A DNA stretch of 64,000 nucleotides from Epilithonimonas lactis (GTDB taxonomy: Bacteria > Bacteroidota > Bacteroidia > Flavobacteriales > Weeksellaceae). The notes under the pieces are model-generated. The model made no database searches and was not told the DNA's origin. It saw nothing but the letters and a program-made list of their open reading frames with translations. How positions within the stretch are numbered: position 1 is the first letter of the stretch; each line of letters starts with the position of its first letter. The stretch spans positions 248,001-312,000 of the forward strand of contig NZ_FOFI01000002.1 of assembly GCF_900110605.1 (NCBI RefSeq), written 5' to 3'. The translations under genes and the position numbers were made by a program. Below are positions 8,355 to 16,517 of the stretch, piece after piece.

Positions 8355-11300
8355 ATGCATCGCTTTTTCATCTATCTATATTATCTGATTGCCAGAAACA
8401 GAATTCTTTCTATCGCAACGGCGTTGGGAATTGCTTTTCTGTGTTTATTTTTTGCGTTTAAAATCAATTTTGAAGAAGATATCAATCAGATTATCCCGAA
8501 AAGTGAAAAATCTGACCTGACGGCGAAAGTTCTTAAACAACTTAATTTTTCAGACAAAATCATCGTCATTATCGAAAAGAAATCGAAAGACGACAATTTC
8601 CAGTTATCCGAAACGGCTGATTCATTTTTAGAAAAAACAAAACCTTTAGAGCAATACATCGGTTCCATTCAGGGAAAGGTAAATGATAATGAGATTTCCG
8701 AAACGTTTGATTTTGTCAATCAGAATCTCCCGTTGTTTTTAGATGAAAACGATTATCTGGAAATTGAAAGAAAACTCAACAAAGACAGCATTGCGAAACA
8801 GGTCGAGAACAATTATGTTTCTTTGGTTTCGCCAACAAGTTTGGTCACGAAAGATTTCATTAAAAAAGACCCTTTGGGAATTACTTTTCTCGGAATTAAA
8901 AAACTGAATGCTTTAAACATCAGCAAAGATTTTAAGCTTGAAGACAATTACGTTGTTACCAAAGACGGAAAAAACCTCCTCCTTTTTATTGAACCGAAAA
9001 ACAAGAGCAACGATACTAAAAACAACGAAACATTTGTCAATCAGTTAAACGAAATCAAAGACAACCTCAACAAAGAATTTAAAGGAAAAACTGAACTGAG
9101 TTATTTTGGTTCGCCGGTGATTGCGGTTGCCAATGCGCAGCAAATCAAGAAAGACATTCAAAATACGGTCATTATTTCGATGACGGTTTTGCTGATTTTG
9201 TTGATTTACTATTTCCGAAATTTTTTCACCCCGATTATTGTTTTCCTGCCGACTTTATTCTCTGTTTTGTTGGCGTTGATGGTTTTGTATTTTATTAAAG
9301 ATAAAATTTCAGCCATTTCCTTAAGCGTTGGTGCTATTCTAATTGGAATCACAATTGATTATGCGCTTCACATTCTCACGCATTACAAGCACAACAACAA
9401 TATTGAAGAGCTTTACAAAGAAATCACCCAACCGATTATTCTGAGTAGCGCAACTACGGCAGTTTCATTTTTATGTTTGGTTTTTGTGCGTTCGGAAGCT
9501 TTGAAAGATTTGGGACTTTTCGCTTCGATTACGGTTTTATTTTCTTCGGTTTCAGCTTTGATAATTGTCCCACAACTGTATCATCCGAAGGAAAAATCAG
9601 ATACATTAAACAGCAACTTCATCGATAAAATCGGGCATTATCCTTACGAAAAAAACAAGCCGTTGATTATCGGCTGTTCGCTTGTGATTATTGCGTGTTT
9701 GTTTGGTTTCCGTCACGTGGGTTTCAATGAAGATATTGGCGACTTAAATTACATTCCGAAAGAATTAAAAATCAGTGAGGCGAAACTTGAAAAACTGTCA
9801 GACATCACCTCAAAATCCATCTACACGATTTCTTACGGAAACTCTGAGGAAGAAGCTCTCGCCAGAAATTCAGACTTAAGTACATTTTTGGAAAAAGAAA
9901 AGAAAGATGCCAAAATCTTAAGCTACAATTCACTTGGAAACGTTGTTTTATCTAAAGAAGACCAGCAGAAAAAAGTAGCAATCTGGCAAAATTTCTGGAA
10001 CGAGAATAAGAAGAACTCCACAATTTCCGAATTGGTTTCGAATGGGAACAAATTCGGTTTCAACAGTTCGGCTTTTCACCAGTTTAATGAAAATTTAAAT
10101 AAAACCTATTCTACTTTAAGTCTCAAAGATTATGAAAAAATAAAAGCGCTTCAAATCTCAGAATTTCTGAGTCAGGAAAATGGTTTTTACACCGTTTCGA
10201 ATGTGGTAAAAGTAGACGAAAAGAAAAGAGATGCCTTCATACAAGACATTGAAAAGAAACACGACGCTATCGCCATCGACCGTCAGCAGATGAATGAGAA
10301 CTTTTTGGGATTGCTGAAAAGAGATTTTAATACCTTGATTAATTACTCTCTGTTGGCAATTCTCCTAACCATTATTGTTTTCTTCAGGAATTTTGAACTG
10401 ACTTTGTTGACAATGTTTCCGATTGTTTTAACTGGAGTTGTGACAGCGGGAATTTTATATTTCTTAGGATTAGAACTCAATATTTTCAGTACCGTTGTCT
10501 GCACATTGGTTTTCGGAGTTGGTGACGATTTCAGTATTTTCCTCACCAAAGCAATGCAGAAAGAACATACGACAGGAAAAAATGAACTTCCTACGTACAG
10601 AATTTCGATTATTTTGGCAGTCTTCACCACGATTTTATCTATCGGTTCTTTGATTTTCGCAAAACATCCCGCATTGCATTCTTTGGCTTTAGTCGCTTTG
10701 ATTGGAATGCTTTCCGTGATTATCATTACCTCAACTTTATATCCGTTTTGGTTTAGATTTTTGATTATTAACAGGCAGAAAAAAGGTTTGTCGCCGATTA
10801 CGCTCAGATTGTTTTTTCATTCCTTGATTCTCTTTATTTATTATGGTTTGGGCGGATTGATGTTCTCTGCGCTTGGAAGTGTTTTCGTGAAAAATGCGAA
10901 AGGAAAAACTTTGGATATCATCAAATTGATTTTGGCCAAGTTTATGAAATCGGTGCTTTACGGAAATCCATTTGTGAAGAAAAAAGTCATTTCAAATCCT
11001 AACGAAGATTTCAGCAAACCAGCGATTATCATTGCCAATCACACGTCTTTTCTCGATACTTTGGCGATTGGAATGACGACGCACAAAATCGTTTATCTCG
11101 TGAACGATTGGGTTTATGATTCGCCTATTTTCGGAAAACTGGTGAAAGCGTTGGGCTTTTTCCCAGTTTCGCAAGGCATCGAAAATGGGAAGGAAAAATT
11201 GAAAGAAAAGATTGACCAAGGTTATTCGCTTGTTGTTTTTCCGGAAGCTGAAAGGTCCTATACCAATGATATCAAACGTTTTCACAAAGGCGCATTTTAT

Positions 11301-12008
11301 TTGGCCGAAGAATTTAGTTTAGACATTTTGCCGATTTACATTCACGGGAATTCTGAGGTTTTACCGAAAGGCGATTTCATTATTTATGATGGAAGTATTA
11401 CGGTGAAAGTTGGCGACAGAATCAGCAAAGACGATTTGTCTTTTGGAGCAACTTACAAAGAGCGAGCGAAAAATATCAATGCTAATTTCCGAAAAGAATT
11501 TGCGAAACTGAGAAACGAAATTGAGGATGAAAACTATTTCAAAAAGAAATTATTCCTGAGTTTCCTTTATAAAGAAACGGAAGTCGTAAAAGAAGTTAAG
11601 GACGATTTTAATAAAAACAAATCGGTTTATTTTGAATTAAATCAACACATCGCAAAAGATGCTACAATCCTTCACATTGCTGATGACTATGGGCAAAAAG
11701 ACATTCTCCTGACTTTGCAACAAGCGAGCAGAAAAATTTTCACGTTCATCAAAAACGAAGAAAAAAGACAAATCGCGGAGAACAATTATCTGGTAAAACG
11801 TAGAAAACTGAATTACATCAATGGAATTTCAAACCTCGAAAAAGAAATCGACGTGTTGCTGATTTCCGACGATTCCTTCAATCTTTCTGAGATTCAGAAC
11901 TTACCGGAAACGGTGATTTTCATTAATGGGAAAAATGCGTTTCCCGAGTCCACTAATTATAATTTAATACACAGTTCGGCATCAATTATGGTACTAAGAC
12001 GAAAATAA
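8355..12008 (+). CDS. MMPL/RND exporter fused to a PlsC-like acyltransferase and a C-terminal Rossmann-like domain
   Basis: A 1217-residue inner-membrane protein, first gene of the rightward flexirubin arm. Residues 1-410 and 430-800 are two RND/MMPL halves, each with a periplasmic domain and a cluster of hydrophobic helices (for example LLLILLIYYFRNFF and LLAILLTIIVFFRNF). Residues about 870-1060 form a 1-acylglycerol-phosphate-type acyltransferase with the HX4D motif HTSFLD (His896, Asp901) and FPEAERS around 963. The last 140 residues (HIADDYGQKDILLTLQQA) look like a degenerate Rossmann or methyltransferase-like fold. MMPL proteins in aryl polyene clusters are proposed exporters. The fusion suggests acylation coupled to export of the pigment. 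The C-terminal domain is not securely assigned. Confidence 0.88.
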   Translation: MHRFFIYLYYLIARNRILSIATALGIAFLCLFFAFKINFEEDINQIIPKSEKSDLTAKVLKQLNFSDKIIVIIEKKSKDDNFQLSETADSFLEKTKPLEQYIGSIQGKVNDNEISETFDFVNQNLPLFLDENDYLEIERKLNKDSIAKQVENNYVSLVSPTSLVTKDFIKKDPLGITFLGIKKLNALNISKDFKLEDNYVVTKDGKNLLLFIEPKNKSNDTKNNETFVNQLNEIKDNLNKEFKGKTELSYFGSPVIAVANAQQIKKDIQNTVIISMTVLLILLIYYFRNFFTPIIVFLPTLFSVLLALMVLYFIKDKISAISLSVGAILIGITIDYALHILTHYKHNNNIEELYKEITQPIILSSATTAVSFLCLVFVRSEALKDLGLFASITVLFSSVSALIIVPQLYHPKEKSDTLNSNFIDKIGHYPYEKNKPLIIGCSLVIIACLFGFRHVGFNEDIGDLNYIPKELKISEAKLEKLSDITSKSIYTISYGNSEEEALARNSDLSTFLEKEKKDAKILSYNSLGNVVLSKEDQQKKVAIWQNFWNENKKNSTISELVSNGNKFGFNSSAFHQFNENLNKTYSTLSLKDYEKIKALQISEFLSQENGFYTVSNVVKVDEKKRDAFIQDIEKKHDAIAIDRQQMNENFLGLLKRDFNTLINYSLLAILLTIIVFFRNFELTLLTMFPIVLTGVVTAGILYFLGLELNIFSTVVCTLVFGVGDDFSIFLTKAMQKEHTTGKNELPTYRISIILAVFTTILSIGSLIFAKHPALHSLALVALIGMLSVIIITSTLYPFWFRFLIINRQKKGLSPITLRLFFHSLILFIYYGLGGLMFSALGSVFVKNAKGKTLDIIKLILAKFMKSVLYGNPFVKKKVISNPNEDFSKPAIIIANHTSFLDTLAIGMTTHKIVYLVNDWVYDSPIFGKLVKALGFFPVSQGIENGKEKLKEKIDQGYSLVVFPEAERSYTNDIKRFHKGAFYLAEEFSLDILPIYIHGNSEVLPKGDFIIYDGSITVKVGDRISKDDLSFGATYKERAKNINANFRKEFAKLRNEIEDENYFKKKLFLSFLYKETEVVKEVKDDFNKNKSVYFELNQHIAKDATILHIADDYGQKDILLTLQQASRKIFTFIKNEEKRQIAENNYLVKRRKLNYINGISNLEKEIDVLLISDDSFNLSEIQNLPETVIFINGKNAFPESTNYNLIHSSASIMVLRRK

Positions 12009-12023
12009 TAAAATTATTAATCT

Positions 12024-12031
12024 TATTTTTG
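12024..12031 (+). promoter_or_regulatory. Candidate internal promoter -7 element before darA
   Basis: TATTTTTG fits TAnnTTTG and lies 17 bp upstream of the darA ATG, in the 40-bp gap after the exporter gene. It would give a leader of about a dozen nucleotides. The dar genes may therefore be transcribed separately from the exporter. Confidence 0.4.
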
Positions 12032-12048
12032 TTACATATTAGTTATTA

Positions 12049-12960
12049 ATGCAGAAAAACATACTTGTCATATACTATTCTCAAACCGGACAATTGGAAG
12101 ATATTGCAAAAAATATCGCCCATCCGTTTGAGAACAATGCAGATTACAACGTCATCTACTACAACATCCGACTCAAAAAGGATTTTCCTTTCCCTTGGCC
12201 AAGTGATGTTTTTTTCAACACTTTCCCAGAATCTTACCTTCAAATCCCAAGCGAAATCTATCCGCCTTCCGATGAGGTTTTGAACACCAAATTCGATTTG
12301 ATTTTGTTCGCTTATCAGGTTTGGTACCTCACGCCGTCGATTCCAATTATTTCATTTTTGAAAAGTGGATTTGTCGAGCAGATTATGAAAGACACGCCAA
12401 TCGTGACCATCTCCGGAACACGAAATATGTGGATGCTTTCCCAAGAAAAATTGAAGGTCTATTTGAAAAACCTGAACGCCAAATTGGTTGGAAACATCGC
12501 ATTGGTCGATAGACACGACAATTACACCAGCGTTCTTACCATTTTGCGATGGATGACCACTGGACAAAAAGAAAAATCTGGAATGTTGCCTTCCGCCGGC
12601 GTTTCTGATGAGGAAATCAACGGTGCAGGGAAATATGGCGAAATCATCAAAACATATTTGGACAAAGGCGATTTTGCCAATCTTCAGCCCGATTTAGTGA
12701 AAAATGGCGCGGTGGAAATCCGTCCTTTTCTTGTTCGGGTAGAGAAAGTTGGCAATAAAATTTTCACTGTTTGGAGTAATCTGATTATCAAGAAAAAAGA
12801 AAAACGCCCTTTGCTGATTAAATTCTTTAAGGTATATTTGATGACAGCAATCTGGGTGATTTCGCCAATCGTATTGGTGCCACACATCCTATTGACGCCT
12901 ATTTTGTGGTTCAAAAGAAAGAAACAAAGAGAATATTTACAAGGAATAAATTTAAAATAA
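12049..12960 (+). CDS. darA: Dialkylresorcinol biosynthesis protein DarA
   Basis: A 303-residue protein with an N-terminal flavodoxin-like fold (ILVIYYSQTGQLEDIAKNI, FMN phosphate loop SQTGQ), a middle segment typical of DarA (FPFPWPSDVFFNTFPESYL), and a hydrophobic helix near residues 265-285. DarA is the flavin-linked aromatase that oxidises the cyclohexanedione product of DarB to 2,5-dialkylresorcinol; databases often call it a condensing enzyme. It precedes darB by 3 bp, so the two are surely co-transcribed. The dialkylresorcinol is the alcohol part of the flexirubin ester. The C-terminal hydrophobic helix suggests membrane association. Confidence 0.9.
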   Translation: MQKNILVIYYSQTGQLEDIAKNIAHPFENNADYNVIYYNIRLKKDFPFPWPSDVFFNTFPESYLQIPSEIYPPSDEVLNTKFDLILFAYQVWYLTPSIPIISFLKSGFVEQIMKDTPIVTISGTRNMWMLSQEKLKVYLKNLNAKLVGNIALVDRHDNYTSVLTILRWMTTGQKEKSGMLPSAGVSDEEINGAGKYGEIIKTYLDKGDFANLQPDLVKNGAVEIRPFLVRVEKVGNKIFTVWSNLIIKKKEKRPLLIKFFKVYLMTAIWVISPIVLVPHILLTPILWFKRKKQREYLQGINLK

Positions 12961-12963
12961 ATA

Positions 12964-14103
12964 ATGAGTAACGTATATATCACCAAGTCCTCCACGTACT
13001 TACCAAATGACCCGATTTCTAACGACGAAATGGAAAACTACCTAGGACTGGTAAACGACAAACCATCCAAAGCCAGAGCATTGATTTTGAGAAACAATCA
13101 AATCAAAACCAGATATTACGCTTTGGACACCAACTCCAAACCGACGCATTCCAACGCAGAAATCACGGCAAAAGCGATTGAAGGTTTGTTTGATGACAAA
13201 TTCACAAAAGAAGATATGGAACTTTTGTCTTGCGGAACGACTTCTGCAGACCAAATCCAGCCTTCGCACGCCTCGATGGTTCACGGTGAGTTGAACATTG
13301 GAAAATCTGTAGAAATCAACACGTCTATGGGACTTTGCAACTCCGGAATGAACGCTTTGAACTACGGTTTCCTTTCCGTAAAAGCAGATGTGAAAAACAA
13401 CGCAGTTTGCGTAGGTTCCGAAAGATTTTCTTCTTGGATGACGGCGGACAAATTCAACCACGAGGCAGAAAACCTGAAACTTTTGGAAGAAAGACCAATC
13501 GTCGCCTTCAAAAGAGAATTCCTAAGATGGATGTTGTCTGACGGCGCTGGCGCATTCTTATTGGAAAACAAACCAAGAGAAAACGAAACGTCTCTAAGAA
13601 TCGAATGGATTGATTTCTATTCCTATGCGCACGAAATCGAAGCTTGTATGTATTCCGGTTGCGAAAAACAGGAAGACGGAAGCCTGAAATCCTGGGCGGA
13701 ATATCCCGCGGAAGAATGGTTGAATCAATCGATTTTCGCTTTGAAGCAAGACACCAAAATCCTTGACAAATATATTTTGGTAAAAGGTGCAGAAAGTTTG
13801 AGAACGTCTTTCGACAAACATCAGTTGGACCCACAAACTGTGGACCACGTTTTGGCGCACATCTCTTCTGGTTACTTCAAAGATGGATTGAAAGAGGAAT
13901 TTGCGAATGTCGGCTTGGATTTCCCTTGGGAAAAATGGTTCTACAACCTTTCCGAAGTTGGGAATATCGGTGCTGGTTCTATCTTCATCGCAGTTGAACA
14001 ATTGATGAATTCTGGAAAATTGAAGAAAGGTGAAAAAATCCTTCTTTGCGTTCCAGAAAGTGGAAGATTCGCTTACTCTTGTGCCTTATTGACGGTTTGC
14101 TAA
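12964..14103 (+). CDS. darB: Dialkylresorcinol ketosynthase DarB (KAS III type)
   Basis: A 379-residue thiolase-fold ketosynthase. The catalytic triad is visible: Cys125 in SMGLCNSGMNAL, His299 in DHVLAHISSGY and Asn334 in SEVGNIGAGS. DarB condenses two acyl-ACP-derived chains to a cyclohexanedione that DarA aromatises. The fit to the KAS III family is good in length and residue order. It follows darA directly, and its stop codon overlaps the start of the next gene (TAATG), which points to translational coupling. Confidence 0.93.
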   Translation: MSNVYITKSSTYLPNDPISNDEMENYLGLVNDKPSKARALILRNNQIKTRYYALDTNSKPTHSNAEITAKAIEGLFDDKFTKEDMELLSCGTTSADQIQPSHASMVHGELNIGKSVEINTSMGLCNSGMNALNYGFLSVKADVKNNAVCVGSERFSSWMTADKFNHEAENLKLLEERPIVAFKREFLRWMLSDGAGAFLLENKPRENETSLRIEWIDFYSYAHEIEACMYSGCEKQEDGSLKSWAEYPAEEWLNQSIFALKQDTKILDKYILVKGAESLRTSFDKHQLDPQTVDHVLAHISSGYFKDGLKEEFANVGLDFPWEKWFYNLSEVGNIGAGSIFIAVEQLMNSGKLKKGEKILLCVPESGRFAYSCALLTVC

Positions 14104-14534
14104 TGAAAACCAACTTACCAAATTCCGACAAAGATTTTGTAGAAAGTCTGATTCCACAACGGTTTCCTTTCGTAATGGTTGGCGAAGTTTCCGACTATTC
14201 TGAGAATCACGTGGTTTCTGGATTTACGATTAAAGAAGATAATATTTTCGTGAGCGAAGGCATTTTCCAGGCTTCTGGTTTGATAGAACATCAGGCTCAG
14301 ACTGTGGCTTTGCATACAGGTTACAAATATTTTCTTTTGGGTAAGGAATCGCCGACTGGTTACATCGGCGCCATCAAATCTGTTGAAGTAGAAAGCTTAC
14401 CAAAACTAGGCGACCAATTGATTTCTGAAGCAACAATCCTAAACGAAATGATGGGCGTCACTTTGGTTGAAATCGTGACGAAAATCAATGAAACCGTGAT
14501 TGCAAAATCGCAGATGAAAACCGTTGTGAAATAA
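14103..14534 (+). CDS. Hotdog-fold dehydratase-like protein (ApeP type), 143 aa
   Basis: A single hotdog domain related to predicted 3-hydroxyacyl-ACP dehydratases of aryl polyene clusters. The start is the ATG overlapping the darB stop by 1 nt. The LPHxxP motif of this family reads IPQRFPFVMVGEV, so the usual His is Gln, while the acidic-helix segment GIFQASGLIEHQAQTVA is kept. It may be a weak or non-catalytic partner of the next hotdog protein. By position it serves the polyketide-like chain steps of DAR or aryl polyene synthesis. Confidence 0.8.
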   Translation: MKTNLPNSDKDFVESLIPQRFPFVMVGEVSDYSENHVVSGFTIKEDNIFVSEGIFQASGLIEHQAQTVALHTGYKYFLLGKESPTGYIGAIKSVEVESLPKLGDQLISEATILNEMMGVTLVEIVTKINETVIAKSQMKTVVK

Positions 14535-14550
14535 AAAAAACTAAACTTCG

Positions 14551-14590
14551 AAAGTCACAAAAGAAAATCAAAAAACGCTTTTGTGACTTT
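14551..14590. repeat. Inverted repeat of the GTGACTTTTGTGG family
   Basis: Arms AAAGTCACAAAAG and CTTTTGTGACTTT are exact reverse complements around a 14-nt AT-rich loop, in the gap between the two hotdog genes. The right arm runs into TGTGGTTAAAA, which resembles the repeats around the GxxExxY gene. It could act as an mRNA-processing hairpin within the operon. Confidence 0.6.
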
Positions 14591-14607
14591 TGTGGTTAAA
14601 ATAAAAT

Positions 14608-15051
14608 ATGGAACTGAAGGCCGACAATTTAATCAACATCCACAATTTTCTTCCCCATCGCAAACCAATGCTGATGGCGGATTACATTTTGGAATTGACC
14701 CCGGAAACCGTCATCACTTCTTTTGAAATAAGGCCTGATAATATTTTTGTTTTGAATAATGAATTGGTTGAAGCTGGATTGATAGAAAATGTGGCGCAAA
14801 CGTGTTCCTCGATTCTTGGACAAAGTTTTTTCAAAGGTCCGGATGTTGAAACCAAAGTCATCGGCTTCATTACCAATATCAAAAAAATAGAGATTTTTGC
14901 GTTGCCAAAAGTGGGCGACAATATCATTTCCAAAGCTTCTCTGATTTCCCAGTACGAAAACATTTGCAACATTTTCTGCGAGACTTTCATTAATGATAAA
15001 TTATTGATAAGAGCAGAAATCAATTTGTTTATTCAGGAATTGAAAAACTAA
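14608..15051 (+). CDS. Hotdog-fold 3-hydroxyacyl-ACP dehydratase (ApeP type), 147 aa
   Basis: Second of two adjacent hotdog proteins. It keeps the LPHRKPMLMAD motif with its His near residue 17 and has EAGLIENVAQTCS in the central helix. In aryl polyene systems such proteins dehydrate 3-hydroxyacyl-ACP, possibly as heterodimers with a second hotdog subunit. The neighbouring copy lacks the motif His, so a catalytic/structural heterodimer is a reasonable guess. It is followed after 6 bp by the next gene. Confidence 0.8.
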   Translation: MELKADNLINIHNFLPHRKPMLMADYILELTPETVITSFEIRPDNIFVLNNELVEAGLIENVAQTCSSILGQSFFKGPDVETKVIGFITNIKKIEIFALPKVGDNIISKASLISQYENICNIFCETFINDKLLIRAEINLFIQELKN

Positions 15052-15057
15052 AACTCA

Positions 15058-15462
15058 ATGAAAAAACAAAATCTCCCTCAAGACGAAAGTAGCCTTCAAG
15101 CAGCGAATATGACTGAATTGTTATACGTCACTGATGAAAATGATAACTACACCACTGCCAACAGCATCGGCTGGGACGCCAAAAAAGCAGCACTCGATGA
15201 ATCGATGGAACTCATCAATGGAAGAATCGAAGAAGCTAAGCAAAACGTCGCCAACAACATCGTGAGCCCAATCATCTATTTTATGGAATTCAACAAAATG
15301 GATTTTCAAGTTTTGGCGGCTTATGTTGACAAATGGCAATGGACGGTGAAACGACACGCAAAACCACACGTTTTCAAAAAACTAAGCGATTCTACTCTGA
15401 AAAAATATGCCGACGCCTTCGGAATTTCGGTAGATGAATTGAAAAATTTTGACGGGAAATAA
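15058..15462 (+). CDS. Conserved hypothetical protein of the flexirubin cluster, 134 aa
   Basis: A small soluble protein, predicted to be helical, without signal peptide. I recognise no named family. The N-terminus (LPQDESSLQAANMTELLYVTD) is acidic. The C-terminal half contains a Trp-rich segment, AAYVDKWQWTVKRHAKP, and ends with YADAFGISVDELKNF, which resembles a short helix-turn-helix tail. It is 6 bp behind the hotdog gene and is followed by a terminator-like hairpin, so it is the last gene before a possible attenuation point. It may be an accessory or regulatory factor of the pathway. Confidence 0.75.
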   Translation: MKKQNLPQDESSLQAANMTELLYVTDENDNYTTANSIGWDAKKAALDESMELINGRIEEAKQNVANNIVSPIIYFMEFNKMDFQVLAAYVDKWQWTVKRHAKPHVFKKLSDSTLKKYADAFGISVDELKNFDGK

Positions 15463-15472
15463 TGAAATAAAT

Positions 15473-15509
15473 AACCCCTTCAGCGTTTTGAACTCTGAAG
15501 GGGTTTTAA
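15473..15509 (+). terminator. Terminator-like hairpin inside the flexirubin operon
   Basis: An 11-bp perfect stem AACCCCTTCAG / CTGAAGGGGTT with an 11-nt loop, followed by TTTAAAG. It occupies the gap between the 134-aa gene and the BtrH-like gene, with the next ATG 12 bp beyond it. The T-run is short, so partial termination, attenuation or mRNA end protection are all possible. Confidence 0.65.
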
Positions 15510-15520
15510 AGAAACAACGA

Positions 15521-16516
15521 ATGAAAATAAATTTTGAACACCATCAGACAGCGCATTGCGAAAACGGTGTTGCTTCCAATCTACTTCTCAACAAAGGTTT
15601 GAAACTAAGCGAACCAATGATTTTCGGAATCGGTTCCGGATTATTTTTCGTGTATTTGCCTTTCCTTAAAGTGAATTTTGCGCCAGGTTTCAGTTATCGT
15701 CCAATGCCAGGTTCGATTTTTACCAAAGCGGCAAAACGATTGGGAATTAAAATCAAAAGAATTAAATTTTCAAATCCAAAAGAAGCGCAGGCTGCTTTGG
15801 AGAAAAATTTAGAACAAAACATTCCGACAGGTTTACAAGTTGGTGTTTTCAACCTAACATATTTCCCTGAAGAATATAAATTCCATTTCAATGCCCACAA
15901 TCTTGTGGTTTACGGAAAGGAAGACGGAAAATTCCTCATCAGCGACCCTGTGATGGATTTCGCAACCACGCTGACCGAAGCAGAGCTTGAGAAAGTTCGT
16001 TACGCAAAAGGTGCACTCGCCCCGAAAGGTCATATGTATTTCCCTACACACATTCCTGAGAATGTTCATCTTGAAGAAGCTATCAAAAAAGGAATTAAAG
16101 ACACCTGCAAAAATATGTTGGCTCCCGTTCCATTAATTGGAGTAAAAGCAATGCGTTGGGTGGCGAAAAGCATCCCGAAATGGGCTGAGAAAAAAGGCAC
16201 GAAAATGACCAACCATTACCTCGGACAACTCATCAGAATGCAGGAAGAAATCGGAACCGGCGGTGGCGGATTCAGGTTTATTTACGGCGCTTTTTTACAG
16301 GAAGCGGCAGTGATTCTAAAAAATGAAGAATTAAAAGAATTATCTAAAGAAATTACCGCAATCGGCGACCTTTGGAGAGATTTTGCCGTGGATATTGCAA
16401 GAGTTTACAAGAATAGAAATTCGAAAAGCGATATTTACAATCAGCTTTCAAAATCGATGTTGCATATCGCAGATTTGGAGGAGGCTTTTTATAAGAAATT
16501 GAGAAAAGCGATATAG
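15521..16516 (+). CDS. BtrH N-terminal-domain protein (acyl-handling, probable ester/amide former)
   Basis: A 331-residue protein whose first 130 residues match the BtrH N-terminal domain: HHQTAHCENGVASNLL with a Cys, then FGIGSGLFFVYLP, and a His in HFNAHNLVVYG. The rest resembles the helical domain usually found behind it. BtrH moves an acyl group from an ACP to an aminoglycoside in butirosin synthesis. Here the protein could take the aryl polyene from its ACP and join it to the dialkylresorcinol; that is inference. I chose the ATG after the terminator hairpin because the upstream start would translate through the hairpin and overlap the previous gene. It is followed after 1 bp by the ABC transporter gene. 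Confidence 0.85.
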   Translation: MKINFEHHQTAHCENGVASNLLLNKGLKLSEPMIFGIGSGLFFVYLPFLKVNFAPGFSYRPMPGSIFTKAAKRLGIKIKRIKFSNPKEAQAALEKNLEQNIPTGLQVGVFNLTYFPEEYKFHFNAHNLVVYGKEDGKFLISDPVMDFATTLTEAELEKVRYAKGALAPKGHMYFPTHIPENVHLEEAIKKGIKDTCKNMLAPVPLIGVKAMRWVAKSIPKWAEKKGTKMTNHYLGQLIRMQEEIGTGGGGFRFIYGAFLQEAAVILKNEELKELSKEITAIGDLWRDFAVDIARVYKNRNSKSDIYNQLSKSMLHIADLEEAFYKKLRKAI

Positions 16517-16517
16517 T

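Noticed and set aside
13042-14001. Antisense frames across darB
   Set aside because: They are shadows of the darB coding sequence and yield Arg/Phe-rich translations without features.
15449-15520. Upstream in-frame start for the BtrH-like gene
   Set aside because: It would translate through a terminator-like hairpin and overlap the previous gene; the ATG at 15521 begins the conserved HHQTAHCENG region.
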